Virus record (IMG/VR): IMGVR_UViG_3300050122_000023
Location: 1-43,861 of that record
Length of the DNA stretch: 43,861 nucleotides
Reading direction: 5' to 3' (one strand)
Origin: a virus
Shown: positions 1-7,617 of the stretch, piece after piece
Layout: each line of letters starts with the position of its first letter
Numbering within the stretch: position 1 is the first letter of the stretch
Translations under genes and position numbers: made by a program
Notes under the pieces: model-generated
What the model was told of the DNA's origin: nothing
Database searches by the model: none
The model's input: only the letters and a program-made list of their open reading frames with translations

Positions 1-165
1 GATGGCGCCGCCGCCTACGCCGCCGCCTACGCCGCCGACGCCGCCGCCTACGCCGACGCCGCCGCCTACGCCGCCGACGCCGCCTACGCCGCCGCCTACG
101 CCGACGCCGCCGACGCCGCCTACGCCGCCGCCTACGCCGCCGCCTACGCCGCCGCCGACCAACTC
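1..165 (+). repeat. In-frame GCC/TAC/GAC codon repeat
   Basis: A degenerate tandem repeat built from GCCGCC(GCC)TAC and GCCGAC units; all variation is in multiples of three bases. It encodes the Ala/Tyr/Asp repeat of the partial gene at the left edge. Length polymorphism by slippage would preserve the frame. It may also be an assembly break point, because the window begins inside it. Confidence 0.85.
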
Positions 166-249
166 CTGATCACATTTGCAGAAAATGTAGTTCAGATTTT
201 GATCGAGATGAAATCGCCAGGCTGTGAGTGGTTGGAGAAAGCATCATGA
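1..249 (+). CDS. Ala/Tyr/Asp-repeat protein, C-terminal part (5' end outside window)
   Basis: An open frame runs from the first base to a TGA at 247-249, so the gene starts upstream. The first 53 or so codons are almost only GCC, TAC and GAC, giving units such as AAAY, AAY and AAD. After the repeat comes an ordinary 30-residue tail beginning DQLLITFAENVVQ. Such Ala-rich AAYAA/AADAA repeats occur in phage hypothetical proteins and probably form a long helix or an elongated solenoid; the function is unknown. The stop overlaps the ATG of the next gene, so the genes are translationally coupled. The reading frame is unambiguous because only this frame continues through the tail into a coupled stop. 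Function is not assignable. Confidence 0.75.
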   Translation, partial: DGAAAYAAAYAADAAAYADAAAYAADAAYAAAYADAADAAYAAAYAAAYAAADQLLITFAENVVQILIEMKSPGCEWLEKAS

Positions 250-437
250 AGGACGACGACTTTACCGAAGCCGACAAAGCCGCCGCGATCAGGTATTGCG
301 AGCTGATGAATGAAAATCCATTGGAGCATATTTCATTCGTCAATCCGTGGGGGCTCGATCGCGTCAAGGGGCCACGCTGGATGTCACACATGCGCCGCTT
401 GTGGGCGCATCGTGCGATGACCGCCGCTTTGTCATGA
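246..437 (+). CDS. Hypothetical small protein, 63 aa
   Basis: I chose the ATG at 246 over an upstream GTG at 228 because GGAGAAA lies 7 bases before it and the ATGA overlap couples it to the previous stop. The product begins MKDDDFTEADKAAAIRYCEL, is charged and helical at the N-terminus, and ends in an Arg-rich stretch (MSHMRRLWAHR). I see no known domain. It is the first of a run of overlapping tiny genes before the nuclease gene. Confidence 0.6.
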   Translation: MKDDDFTEADKAAAIRYCELMNENPLEHISFVNPWGLDRVKGPRWMSHMRRLWAHRAMTAALS

Positions 438-589
438 GCGTAGGCTTTAAGCTATCAATTCGGGGGCTGTCGATCGTGGCTCTATTTTTGGCAATGGTCA
501 TGAGTACAAAGCCCGGAAGTGTGGCATGTGCCATTTACTTCTCAACGATGATTATTCTAGCGAACATGGGAATCAAATTCGATGACTGA
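434..589 (+). CDS. Small membrane protein, 51 aa
   Basis: The ATG at 434 overlaps the previous stop (ATGA). The peptide MSVGFKLSIRGLSIVALFLA begins a hydrophobic segment, and a second one (ACAIYFSTMIILANMGI) follows after a short polar turn, so two membrane spans are likely. There is no recognisable family. Its place in a chain of overlapping short genes suggests a host-modifying or membrane accessory role, which is inference only. Confidence 0.5.
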   Translation: MSVGFKLSIRGLSIVALFLAMVMSTKPGSVACAIYFSTMIILANMGIKFDD

Positions 590-716
590 TCAAACTGCCT
601 TGATTATTTGCGCCAGTATTATGGGCTTCGGTGTGCTATGCATGGGCGCTGGAACGATTTTACTGATGATCAGTGTTCGTATGCGATTGAAAGGAGAAAG
701 CGATGCCCGAAGCTAG
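582..716 (+). CDS. Single-span membrane peptide, 44 aa
   Basis: It starts at ATG 582 inside the end of the preceding gene and ends at TAG 714-716, inside the nuclease gene. The hydrophobic stretch ALIICASIMGFGVLCMGAG is followed by ILLMISVRMRLK, so there are one or two membrane passes with a positive cytoplasmic tail. The ribosome-binding site of the nuclease gene (AAGGAGAAA) lies within this coding sequence. Function unknown; support rests on tight packing and hydrophobic pattern. Confidence 0.45.
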   Translation: MTDQTALIICASIMGFGVLCMGAGTILLMISVRMRLKGESDARS

Positions 717-1677
717 TTATTCGCGAGTCAAGACGTGGCGTCGTTGCCATCGTATGTATCATTACAAATACCATGAACGGCTGGCACGTAAGAAACCGAA
801 GGCCCCTTTGCTGAAAGGCTCGATCCTTCACGAAATGCTCGACGCTCGCGCCATCAAGCAAAATCCGATTGCCATTCTCAACAAATACGCCGCGCAATAT
901 AAATCGCTGTTCATCGAAGAGCGTGAGATGTACGGTGATTTGATCGAAGATTTGAGACGCATTTATGGGGGTTATGATCGGCTGTATGCCGACGACGGCC
1001 TTACCGTACTGGCGAGTGAGGAATTCGTCGCCACTGATATTTTAGACGGCTTGCGCTTCATCGGCTACATCGACAAGCGAGTCGTAGACAAAAATAATCG
1101 TGTGTGGATCATGGACCACAAGACTGGTCGCAATATTCCAGGAGTCGATAGTCGTTACGCTGACTTGCAATTGCTGCTGTACGTGTGGGCATACAATCGT
1201 GATCATAAGCACGATCGAATCTCAGGCGTGATTTGGGATTATGTCCGCACGAAGCCGCCGACGATTCCCGAGCTGTTGAAGAAAGGCGGATTGTCAGTGG
1301 CACAGAACGTCAACACTGATTATGAAACGTTCATGACGGCTATTCAGGACAACGATCTTAATCCGAAGGATTACAAAGAGCGGCTGGCGCAATTGAAAAA
1401 TCAGGAGTCGCCGTTCTATCGTCGGATCACATTGCCGAATCCACCACAGCTCATGATCGATCAAGTCGTAGCCGACTTTCAAAATACGGCAATCGAGCTG
1501 CACACGCTGTCGAAGGTGTCGAAGTGCCGCAACATGACGAAGGATTGCTCATGGTGCGAGTTTCATTCGATATGTGACGCCGAGCTGCGCGGCCACGATG
1601 CCGACTTCATTAGAGAATCAGAATTTATCGTAAAGGACCCTAGCGAACATGGCAACGAAGAAGACGAAGCCGAGTAA
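703..1677 (+). CDS. PD-(D/E)XK exonuclease, Cas4/RecB-like, with Fe-S cysteines
   Basis: The 324-residue product has the signature of the Cas4/AddB-like RecB nuclease family. Visible are an early cysteine (C15 in WRRCHRMY), a motif His (H43), D124 in GYIDKR, the D138-x-K140 core in WIMDHKTG, and Q156 in the QLLLYVWAY helix. A C-terminal cysteine cluster (C275, C282, C285, C291) would, with C15, hold a 4Fe-4S cluster. In this family the enzyme resects DNA ends to give single strands. It lies directly before the Sak4-like ATPase and overlaps it by 29 bases, so it probably supplies the substrate for phage strand annealing. The start follows AAGGAGAAA by a normal distance. Confidence 0.9.
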   Translation: MPEASYSRVKTWRRCHRMYHYKYHERLARKKPKAPLLKGSILHEMLDARAIKQNPIAILNKYAAQYKSLFIEEREMYGDLIEDLRRIYGGYDRLYADDGLTVLASEEFVATDILDGLRFIGYIDKRVVDKNNRVWIMDHKTGRNIPGVDSRYADLQLLLYVWAYNRDHKHDRISGVIWDYVRTKPPTIPELLKKGGLSVAQNVNTDYETFMTAIQDNDLNPKDYKERLAQLKNQESPFYRRITLPNPPQLMIDQVVADFQNTAIELHTLSKVSKCRNMTKDCSWCEFHSICDAELRGHDADFIRESEFIVKDPSEHGNEEDEAE

Positions 1678-2458
1678 GTCATCCATCATCGATCGCATTA
1701 CGCCCGTGCATGAGACCGAGAAAATCATGTCGGCGTTGATTTACGGTCGAGCTGGCACGGGCAAGACCGTGTTCGCTTGTACATGGCCCAAGCCGCTGCT
1801 GTTGATCGACATTCGAGAGAAAGGCTTTGATTCAGTCAGCCATATTCCAGGTGTGCATTTGGCGAAAGTGCAGGAATGGCAAGAGATCGAGGACATCTAT
1901 TGGCATATCGAATCCGGCAAATCGATCTATAAGTCAGTGGTGCTTGATCAAGTCAGCCAGATGCAAGATGTATTGATGGCTCACATATGCCAGCAAAACA
2001 ATCTCGATCCAACCGATCTCATCCCACGTAAAATCTGGGGAGAAGTCAGCGGTACGATGAAAACATGGGTCAACAACTATCGTGATCTAGTGGACAAGGG
2101 TATGCACGTATGTATGGTGGCTCACGAAAGGAGTACTGACGGTGGCGACGCGATCGAAGATCAAATTGACCCGAGCATCGGCCCGCGTGTTATGCCTAGC
2201 GTTGCCAGTCATCTCAACGGCGCTGTCAGTGTTATTGGAAACACTTTTATCCGAGAGCATTTCATTGGAGAAGGAAAAGAAAAAGTTCGTCGAGTTGACT
2301 ACTCGATGCGAATCGGACCACACAGCTATTACATTACAAAGGTTCGGAGGCCTGTGGGTTCTGACACTCCGGACGTAGTCGTCAATCCGACGTTTGACAA
2401 GATCATGGCCGTCAGTCGTGGTGAGGCCCCCACTAAGAAAACATTGAGGAAGAAGTAG
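1649..2458 (+). CDS. Sak4-like RecA-fold ATPase (single-strand annealing recombinase)
   Basis: The protein has 269 residues. The Walker A motif GRAGTGKT is at residues 33-40 and the Walker B-like SVVLD at 96-100, the compact RecA core without extra domains that is typical of phage Sak4 proteins. Sak4 proteins bind single-stranded DNA and promote annealing, and are usually encoded beside a single-strand binding protein and an exonuclease; both neighbours fit here. The N-terminus is Lys-rich (MATKKTKPSK). The start lies inside the nuclease gene. Identification is by motif and context, since other AAA-type phage ATPases look similar. Confidence 0.85.
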   Translation: MATKKTKPSKSSIIDRITPVHETEKIMSALIYGRAGTGKTVFACTWPKPLLLIDIREKGFDSVSHIPGVHLAKVQEWQEIEDIYWHIESGKSIYKSVVLDQVSQMQDVLMAHICQQNNLDPTDLIPRKIWGEVSGTMKTWVNNYRDLVDKGMHVCMVAHERSTDGGDAIEDQIDPSIGPRVMPSVASHLNGAVSVIGNTFIREHFIGEGKEKVRRVDYSMRIGPHSYYITKVRRPVGSDTPDVVVNPTFDKIMAVSRGEAPTKKTLRKK

Positions 2459-2459
2459 T

Positions 2460-3128
2460 ATGGCATCGAAAAAAGGTGGTAAGAAGAAAGGCGGCATATC
2501 CGTCGATTTCAGTGGAGTCGAATCAGGCGGTGGTCGTGCCATACCTGACGGCAATTACACGCTTGAAGTCGATGATGTGACAGAAGAGGAATCAGGTGAC
2601 GGCAATGCCTATTTGAAATTCATTTACAAGGTCGTCGATGGCGCGTTGAAAGGCGCTCGAGTGTATGACAACGTTTCATTGTTGCCGCAAGCGCTGTGGA
2701 GATTCAAGACATTGCTTGAGTGCTTTCAAATCGAGGTGCCTGACTCGGCCATGGATATCGACCTGGCCGATTTGATCGGCTTGTCCGTTGATGTCGAAAT
2801 CACCAACGAGACGTATCAGGGCAAGCAGCGTCCGAAAGTCACGGGCTTCTTGTCGGCTGGCGGCGAGTCCGGTGCCACGGATGGTGAAGATACGGACAAT
2901 GATAAGGATGACGAAGCCGAAGACGATGATGATAAGAAGGGCGACGACAAGAAGAAGGGAGCTGCCAAAAAAACAACTTCCAAGAATCGAGTCGGGGCCA
3001 GCGTCAAGTTCAAAGACGACAAGGGCAAGACATTGACTGGAACGATCACGGCAGTCGATGGCGACGACGTGACAGTCGATGTCAAGGGCGAAGAGTGGGA
3101 ACTCGACGCTGACGATTTGATTGCGTAA
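2460..3128 (+). CDS. DUF669 protein, probable ssDNA-binding partner of Sak4
   Basis: Residues 15-135 match the pattern of DUF669 (PDGNYTLEVDDV, AYLKFIYKVVDG, a conserved LADLIG and a VDVEITNETYQGK strand), an OB-like family found next to phage annealing proteins. A strongly acidic and then Lys-rich linker (about 140-180) joins a C-terminal 45-residue beta domain (SVKFKDDKGKTLTGTITAV) that looks like a small SH3/Tudor-type barrel. The start is one base after the Sak4 stop. The likely role is binding single-stranded DNA or recruiting the recombinase; this rests on family and gene order. Confidence 0.8.
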   Translation: MASKKGGKKKGGISVDFSGVESGGGRAIPDGNYTLEVDDVTEEESGDGNAYLKFIYKVVDGALKGARVYDNVSLLPQALWRFKTLLECFQIEVPDSAMDIDLADLIGLSVDVEITNETYQGKQRPKVTGFLSAGGESGATDGEDTDNDKDDEAEDDDDKKGDDKKKGAAKKTTSKNRVGASVKFKDDKGKTLTGTITAVDGDDVTVDVKGEEWELDADDLIA

Positions 3129-4374
3129 TATTCTCGATCCGCCGCAAGAGGCAGCCGTCGAACGTGCACTAGCGTTCGACGGCTTTTGCTTTTATTTCGA
3201 GCCTCGAGTAGGAAAGACTCGATCGGCTCTCGAAGTCATCAATCGACGACTCGACGTACAATTTCTGATCATTGTCGCGCCGAAGGGTGTGATCAACGTC
3301 TGGCAAGCGGCCATTCATGCCGGTGAGCTACGCTCAGGCGTAATCGTCGAATTGATCAATTTCGAGTCGTTCAACTCGAAGAAAAATCGCAAGAAACACC
3401 GACAACAATCCGGTGATTCGATCACAATGGTCATTGTCGATGAAGCACATCGAATCAAGAAACGCAGCAATAAGCAATCGAAGGGTATTCGAACGTTAGT
3501 GCCGCATAGCCGTTATCGGCTGGCGCTGACGGCCACACCCTTGGACAAATCGATCGAGCAATGCTGGCCGATCTTTAATTTCATCGATCCCGAGATTTTC
3601 GGAAAGTACCCGGACTTCGAAAGTCGTTATCTGCGCATGGGCGGATATATGGGATACAAAGTTATTGGCTATAAGAACGAAGACGAATTCAAACGAATCT
3701 ATCATGAGCATTCAGCACATATCCGATTGACTGATGTTTCTCATCGTCGAATCAAAGTGAATCGAAAGATCGTGCGGCTGAAGATGAGCGACGAAGGTCG
3801 AACACATTACGATGAACTTGAAGAGAATTTAGTGACATCGAGAGGCCAGGTACGAGTGAGAGCTCCGCTCGCGATCACGCTATCAATGCGTCTACAACAA
3901 ATCACTGGAGGCTATTTATGCGATAAGAAGACACAGGTGTTGGTCGATGATACGAAACTAAAAGCCGTAGTCAATTTGGCTAAGGAGTCAATACCTTTCG
4001 TGGTGGTATGTCGTTATCGCCATGAAATGGATGAGATTGCTGAGCGGCTGAAGAAATTCAGCACATTGATCGTACGAGGTGGCGAACCGCTATTGAGTCC
4101 CCGCCCGAACGTAGATATAGTGATCATACAGACAACGGCCGGTATTGGAATCGACCTGTCTCAGGCAACGACGATAATCTTTTACTCATGGGATTATTCG
4201 TACATCAATTATGAGCAAATGAGGTTTCGCATTTTGAGTCGATCGCAAACGACGGCGCGATACATCTTTCTGATGATTGAGAATTCAATCGACGAAGTGA
4301 TTTATGACGCCGCTGTTCGCAAAAAGAAATTGTCCGCAGCAATCAACGAGTATTATAGGAGTCGACGTGGATAA
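3121..4374 (+). CDS. SNF2-like superfamily 2 DNA helicase
   Basis: The product has 417 residues. Motif I is FEPRVGKTRS (residues 27-36), motif II VDEAH (106-110), motif III ALTATPL (135-141), and the C-terminal motif VI-like segment is YEQMRFRILSRSQT. This is a minimal phage SNF2-type ATPase that would translocate on DNA during replication or recombination. No ATG exists near the start; the only reasonable start is TTG 3121, which overlaps the preceding stop, so expression probably depends on translational coupling. No Zn finger or accessory domain is seen. Confidence 0.85.
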   Translation: MRNILDPPQEAAVERALAFDGFCFYFEPRVGKTRSALEVINRRLDVQFLIIVAPKGVINVWQAAIHAGELRSGVIVELINFESFNSKKNRKKHRQQSGDSITMVIVDEAHRIKKRSNKQSKGIRTLVPHSRYRLALTATPLDKSIEQCWPIFNFIDPEIFGKYPDFESRYLRMGGYMGYKVIGYKNEDEFKRIYHEHSAHIRLTDVSHRRIKVNRKIVRLKMSDEGRTHYDELEENLVTSRGQVRVRAPLAITLSMRLQQITGGYLCDKKTQVLVDDTKLKAVVNLAKESIPFVVVCRYRHEMDEIAERLKKFSTLIVRGGEPLLSPRPNVDIVIIQTTAGIGIDLSQATTIIFYSWDYSYINYEQMRFRILSRSQTTARYIFLMIENSIDEVIYDAAVRKKKLSAAINEYYRSRRG

Positions 4375-4708
4375 ATTAGGTTCAGCATTGGAAAAAGTGA
4401 AATCACAAATGGCCGATCCAGACACGGCCAAAATTGAAGAATCAACAACCGAGGAGAGTACTGTGGCGACGAAGACGAAAAAGGCACCGAAGAAAAAGGC
4501 TGCCAAGACGAATGGAGCGGCCAAGAAGGTCGACAAAGCCGAAGATGGTTTGGTGAGCTTGAAGGCATTAGCCGCTGAGCTGAAGATCGAGCCTCGGCTG
4601 GCGCGCGTCAAGCTGCGCAAGGCCGAAATCGAGAACCCGGGTCGGTGGGCTTGGAAGGATGGATCGGCTGAGCTGACCAAGATTCGCAAGTTGCTCAGCG
4701 CTGAGTAA
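4367..4708 (+). CDS. Lys/Ala-rich protein with C-terminal HTH-like domain
   Basis: I set the start at GTG 4367 because AGGAG (4357-4361) is five bases upstream; the frame is open further 5', but only inside the helicase gene. The 113-residue product has a flexible Lys/Ala/Pro-rich middle (KKAPKKKAAKTNGAAKK), like a histone-tail linker. A C-terminal domain of about 50 residues follows, starting VSLKALAAELKIEPRLARVK, which resembles a helix-turn-helix of the arm-type DNA-binding fold. It may compact or bind DNA within the recombination block. No specific family is certain. Confidence 0.7.
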   Translation: MDKLGSALEKVKSQMADPDTAKIEESTTEESTVATKTKKAPKKKAAKTNGAAKKVDKAEDGLVSLKALAAELKIEPRLARVKLRKAEIENPGRWAWKDGSAELTKIRKLLSAE

Positions 4709-5151
4709 TGAATGAGTCGTCATTCTGGCGGTGGCTGTCTTCACGGCTGCCGCCGGGTGACTTTACCAGAATCGAGTCGCCATGTTCCCCTGGCGTGCCC
4801 GATGTCAATTACACTCTCGAGCGTCGATACCCTTACCTCGGTGACCCGAATCGAGCGATAGCCGTTCACGGCTGGATCGAGCTGAAAATCGGTGCGGCTG
4901 GCCGATACCCCTTCAAAGCCGATCGTCGCGGCTTACGAGCGTCACAGCGGCTGTGGCTGCATGAACGGCTGCCACTAGGCACAATCATTGCGATCGTGGC
5001 GCTAATCGGTCCTAATGTGGCCGCATGGCGGCTTCGAGACGACCAGGTCGACGGCTTTAATGAACTGAGCCGTGATGAGTTGCACGAAATCGCCGATTTC
5101 TGGACATTGCGTCGCACTATGACGGTGCTCCCTGAATTTTTACTAAAATAA
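4708..5151 (+). CDS. VRR-NUC-like PD-(D/E)XK nuclease
   Basis: The 147-residue product has the compact nuclease pattern SPGVPDVN (PD), WIELKIG (E-x-K) and a following RASQRLWLHE helix with the conserved Gln. This is the arrangement in phage VRR-NUC and Holliday-junction-resolvase-like enzymes. It probably cleaves branched intermediates produced by the neighbouring helicase and annealing proteins. The ATG overlaps the previous stop by one base (TAATG). It is the last gene before a short intergenic gap, so it may end the recombination operon. Confidence 0.75.
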   Translation: MNESSFWRWLSSRLPPGDFTRIESPCSPGVPDVNYTLERRYPYLGDPNRAIAVHGWIELKIGAAGRYPFKADRRGLRASQRLWLHERLPLGTIIAIVALIGPNVAAWRLRDDQVDGFNELSRDELHEIADFWTLRRTMTVLPEFLLK

Positions 5152-5171
5152 ATAGAAAATCTATTTCTTTT
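5150..5171 (+). terminator. Weak hairpin followed by T-run
   Basis: AAATAGA (5150-5156) and TCTATTT (5160-5166) form a 7-bp AT-rich inverted repeat followed by CTTTTT. It lies at the end of the nuclease gene and before the isolated DUF932 gene. The stem is weak, so it may be a leaky terminator. The following 60 bases have room for a promoter, but I cannot point to a convincing one. Confidence 0.35.
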
Positions 5172-5230
5172 TAGGTTTTAACCGTGTAGAGTAGTGCTTG
5201 TCGAATCACACAACACACTTGGAGTCTAAC

Positions 5231-6004
5231 ATGTCTCAACCAGCTTTCAATCTCGCCGATGTCAAAAAGTCCATTCCCTCAATCTTCGCCACTCGCGCTC
5301 ATTCGAAAATGTCGACTCGCTATGCCTTCATCTCTTCGGCTCAAATCATCGATGTCCTCGTGAAGGAGCACAATTTCCAGGTTGTGTCGGCTGTGCAGCG
5401 CTCGGCACGTCGTCGTGACCCTCGCTTCACGCGGCACATGATCACGTTGCGGCCCAAGAATGCCAAGCTGATCCGCGGCGAAGCGATTCCCCAACTCGTG
5501 TTCACGAATAGCCACGACGGTCAATCGAAGTTTCAGCTTGCGGGAGGTTTGTATCGCGTGCTGTGCGAAAATGGCCTCGTCACGTCGATTGCCGATGATG
5601 TGTGCATCAAAACTCACCTCGGCGATCCGAAGGTCATCATCGAAGCTGCACTAGCCGTCGTCGCGCGTGTCGGCAAGATCGAGCCAGTCATGGCGAAAAT
5701 GATGAAGAAGAAGCTCGACGCCAAGCAGGTTGCTGGCTTCGCCATCAAAGCCGCCAAGATTGCGTACGATGAGCCGCTGAGCTTCGATCCTCAATTGTTG
5801 CTGGCCGCTCGGCGCGTCGAGGATGAAGCCAACACGGTGTGGACCGTGTTCAATCGCATTCAAGAGAACATCGTGCGCGGTGGTATCGAGTTCAAATCGA
5901 AGGCATCGGGCCGACAGTTCAGCACTCGCGGCTTGACTCACATCGGTCGCTCGATCGACATGAACCGCCAACTCTGGGCCGTCGCCGAAAAGCTCGCAGT
6001 GTAA
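5231..6004 (+). CDS. DUF932 family protein
   Basis: The ATG at 5231 has GGAG eight bases upstream (ACTTGGAGTCTAACATG); an upstream TTG at 5198 is not supported. The 257-residue product fits the phage/plasmid DUF932 family: an N-terminal segment TRYAFISSAQIIDVL, a beta-rich core ending in QLVFTNSHDG, and the characteristic GLYRVLCENGL. DUF932 proteins are widespread in phages and plasmids without a proven biochemical role. It is flanked by putative hairpins on both sides and so may be its own transcription unit, perhaps strongly expressed. Confidence 0.85.
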   Translation: MSQPAFNLADVKKSIPSIFATRAHSKMSTRYAFISSAQIIDVLVKEHNFQVVSAVQRSARRRDPRFTRHMITLRPKNAKLIRGEAIPQLVFTNSHDGQSKFQLAGGLYRVLCENGLVTSIADDVCIKTHLGDPKVIIEAALAVVARVGKIEPVMAKMMKKKLDAKQVAGFAIKAAKIAYDEPLSFDPQLLLAARRVEDEANTVWTVFNRIQENIVRGGIEFKSKASGRQFSTRGLTHIGRSIDMNRQLWAVAEKLAV

Positions 6005-6013
6005 TCGAATCAT

Positions 6014-6037
6014 GGCGGCGACTGACAGCCGCCTTTT
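6014..6037 (+). terminator. Rho-independent terminator candidate
   Basis: GGCGGC (6014-6019), an 8-base loop and GCCGCC (6028-6033) are followed by TTTT, ten bases after the DUF932 stop. The stem is short but all G-C. The ribosome-binding site of the next small gene (GGGAG) starts right after it, so some read-through or a separate promoter is expected. Confidence 0.6.
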
Positions 6038-6048
6038 CGGGAGTCAAC

Positions 6049-6234
6049 ATGAACAATAAAACTATCAAGAAAGAGATCAGGTTGCTGATCAACGAAATCG
6101 GAGAATGCTGCCGATTTGCCACGGGTCACGCCAAGCGAGGTGAAACCGATCAGGCTCAAGCTCGAATGGATCAAGCACTGCGACTGCGATCACGCTTGAA
6201 GAAGTTACAAGCTAGTCAGGAGATCATTGTATGA
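6049..6234 (+). CDS. Small helical protein, 61 aa
   Basis: ATG 6049 is preceded by GGGAGTCAAC. The peptide begins MNNKTIKKEIRLLINEIGEC and continues with charged helical sequence (QARMDQALRLRSRLKKLQ), suggesting a helical hairpin. No family is recognised. The stop overlaps the start of the DUF6011 gene. Confidence 0.6.
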   Translation: MNNKTIKKEIRLLINEIGECCRFATGHAKRGETDQAQARMDQALRLRSRLKKLQASQEIIV

Positions 6235-6704
6235 ACGACGATCACGAACTTCCGGCCGCGCAGATGACAGACGTCAGCGTCATACGGCGCTTTGTGCTAG
6301 GCGGCAATGCCAAGCTGACGTTACGCTCGAAGACGACTGGTACTCGATTCACGTTTCATATACGACAGCCTGAAGCCGATCGGCCACACTTCGTAAAAGT
6401 GCTGACGGGGCCCGAGAAATACACGTTCCTGGGAACGATTTTCAAAGGCGAGAATTTCGTTCATGGCAAGCGCTCGCCGATCACGGCTGACGCATTGTCG
6501 GCCAAGGCGTTCGGTTGGTTCTGGAATATGCTACAGAAGGCCCAGTTGCCGATTGCGCTTGAGGTGTGGCATGAAGGCCGCTGCTGTCGTTGTGGCCGTG
6601 AACTGACAGTTCCTGAGTCGATCGCCAGCGGCATCGGTCCTGAATGCGCTAAGAAGTACGAAATGAAGCCCATTCAAGAAGAGCTCAGTGACCGACCTTT
6701 CTAA
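6231..6704 (+). CDS. DUF6011 zinc-finger-like protein
   Basis: This 157-residue protein has a beta-rich N-terminal part (LTLRSKTTGTRFTFHIRQP). It ends with the hallmark of DUF6011, CCRCGRELTVPESIASGIGP followed by EC, where CxxC and a later Cys probably bind zinc. The family is common in phages and is often fused to or found near helicase or nuclease domains; its function is unproven. It is coupled to its neighbours on both sides by short overlaps. Confidence 0.75.
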   Translation: MNDDHELPAAQMTDVSVIRRFVLGGNAKLTLRSKTTGTRFTFHIRQPEADRPHFVKVLTGPEKYTFLGTIFKGENFVHGKRSPITADALSAKAFGWFWNMLQKAQLPIALEVWHEGRCCRCGRELTVPESIASGIGPECAKKYEMKPIQEELSDRPF

Positions 6705-6966
6705 ACGACTGGCGAGAGCCGAAGCGCTGTTAGAACGTATCGGCTTTTACGGTCGAGACAGGGTCGTTCACGGCTGGATTCATGATTATTTTGTTGAGGA
6801 GAAGGATTATGACAGCGAGACGCAAGACGCGACAACAGCAATTGCCGTTCCAACCGATCAAGTCAACCGAAGATTATGCTCGCAAATTACAACGCGACCT
6901 AGCGGCTATGACAAAGGATCGGGATCGCTGGATGTCGCTGGCCGCGATGGAACTGGCACGGGCTGA
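6688..6966 (+). CDS. Uncertain small protein overlapping the next gene
   Basis: A GTG start inside the end of the DUF6011 gene gives a peptide whose first 43 residues look coding (LSKRLARAEALLERIGFYG, then VVHGWIHDYFVEEKDYDS). The last 50 residues are the out-of-frame shadow of the gene at 6809. Either this is a real gene with a long overlap, or it is a remnant that once ended earlier or joined the downstream frame. I see no decisive slippery site. Low confidence. Confidence 0.35.
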   Translation: MTDLSKRLARAEALLERIGFYGRDRVVHGWIHDYFVEEKDYDSETQDATTAIAVPTDQVNRRLCSQITTRPSGYDKGSGSLDVAGRDGTGTG

Positions 6967-7012
6967 GCGAGGACTCGAATTAATCGAAAAGCTCAAAGAA
7001 TGTCTGAAATAA
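6809..7012 (+). CDS. Small helical protein, 67 aa
   Basis: The ATG at 6809 has a strong GAGGAGAAGG ribosome-binding site. After a basic, Gln-rich start (MTARRKTRQQQLPF), the rest is a continuous charged helix (LQRDLAAMTKDRDRWMSLAA and onward). Family unknown. It may work with the two paralogous proteins downstream, but nothing shows this directly. Confidence 0.65.
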   Translation: MTARRKTRQQQLPFQPIKSTEDYARKLQRDLAAMTKDRDRWMSLAAMELARAERGLELIEKLKECLK

Positions 7013-7075
7013 TTGTTGAGATTCCCTCTAGTTTGTGAGATTATAGCTACGTCGAATAATCAAACGGAGCCGAAC

Positions 7076-7321
7076 ATGGATCAAATGCAAACAATCATCA
7101 AGCGCGAATTCGAAGCCGCTCGACCTGGTGCCCGCGTTGATGAAGTCGAATTCACCGCCAACGAAGAAATCATCGTAAAAACCGGCAATGGAATTTTCAC
7201 GATGGAAATCGGCAGCGACGATAACGGCTTTTACTTCGTGAACGAACGTCATGACGAATACGTGAGCTTTCCATTTCCGCCCGATTGGGACGAAGCGATC
7301 GACGAAAACAACGGATCATGA
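7076..7321 (+). CDS. Small acidic protein, first of a tandem paralogous pair
   Basis: The 81-residue product starts at ATG 7076 after ACGGAGCCGAAC. It shares with its downstream neighbour the sequence IIKREFEAA, then NEEI(I/V)V, IGSDD(N/D)GF(Y/W)F and a PxDW segment, so the two arose by duplication. The fold is probably one helix followed by a four- or five-stranded sheet. A strong negative charge may point to DNA mimicry, but that is speculation. Function unknown. Confidence 0.75.
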   Translation: MDQMQTIIKREFEAARPGARVDEVEFTANEEIIVKTGNGIFTMEIGSDDNGFYFVNERHDEYVSFPFPPDWDEAIDENNGS

Positions 7322-7334
7322 AACGGAGTCCCAA

Positions 7335-7601
7335 ATGAACATCTACGCACAAATCATCAAACGCGAATTCGAAGCCGCGACCGACGTTCCTGCTCGTCGC
7401 GTGCTGTTCACCGAAAACGAGGAAATCGTCGTGCTCACGCCGAGGGATCGATTCGTAATGACGATCGGCAGCGACGATGACGGGTTTTGGTTTCGATCTG
7501 ATAACACGGGTTGCGTGATCGAATTTGCCTTCCCGCAGGATTGGCTTGACCTCGAAGCTGACGGGAGGTCATGGGCGCTCGCTGACTGGGAAGCTGAATA
7601 A
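7335..7601 (+). CDS. Small acidic protein, second of the tandem paralogous pair
   Basis: The 88-residue product begins at ATG 7335 after CGGAGTCCCAA. Relative to its upstream paralogue, the N-terminal helix (IIKREFEAA) and the IGSDDDGFWF strand are conserved, while the C-terminus is different and Trp-rich (WALADWEAE). Only 13 bases separate the two genes. Divergence is large enough that functional specialisation is likely. No known family. Confidence 0.75.
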   Translation: MNIYAQIIKREFEAATDVPARRVLFTENEEIVVLTPRDRFVMTIGSDDDGFWFRSDNTGCVIEFAFPQDWLDLEADGRSWALADWEAE

Positions 7602-7617
7602 AACTAAGGAGTCAAAC

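Noticed and set aside
1-165. Non-coding microsatellite
   Set aside because: All length variation is in threes and the frame continues into a normal protein tail with a coupled stop.
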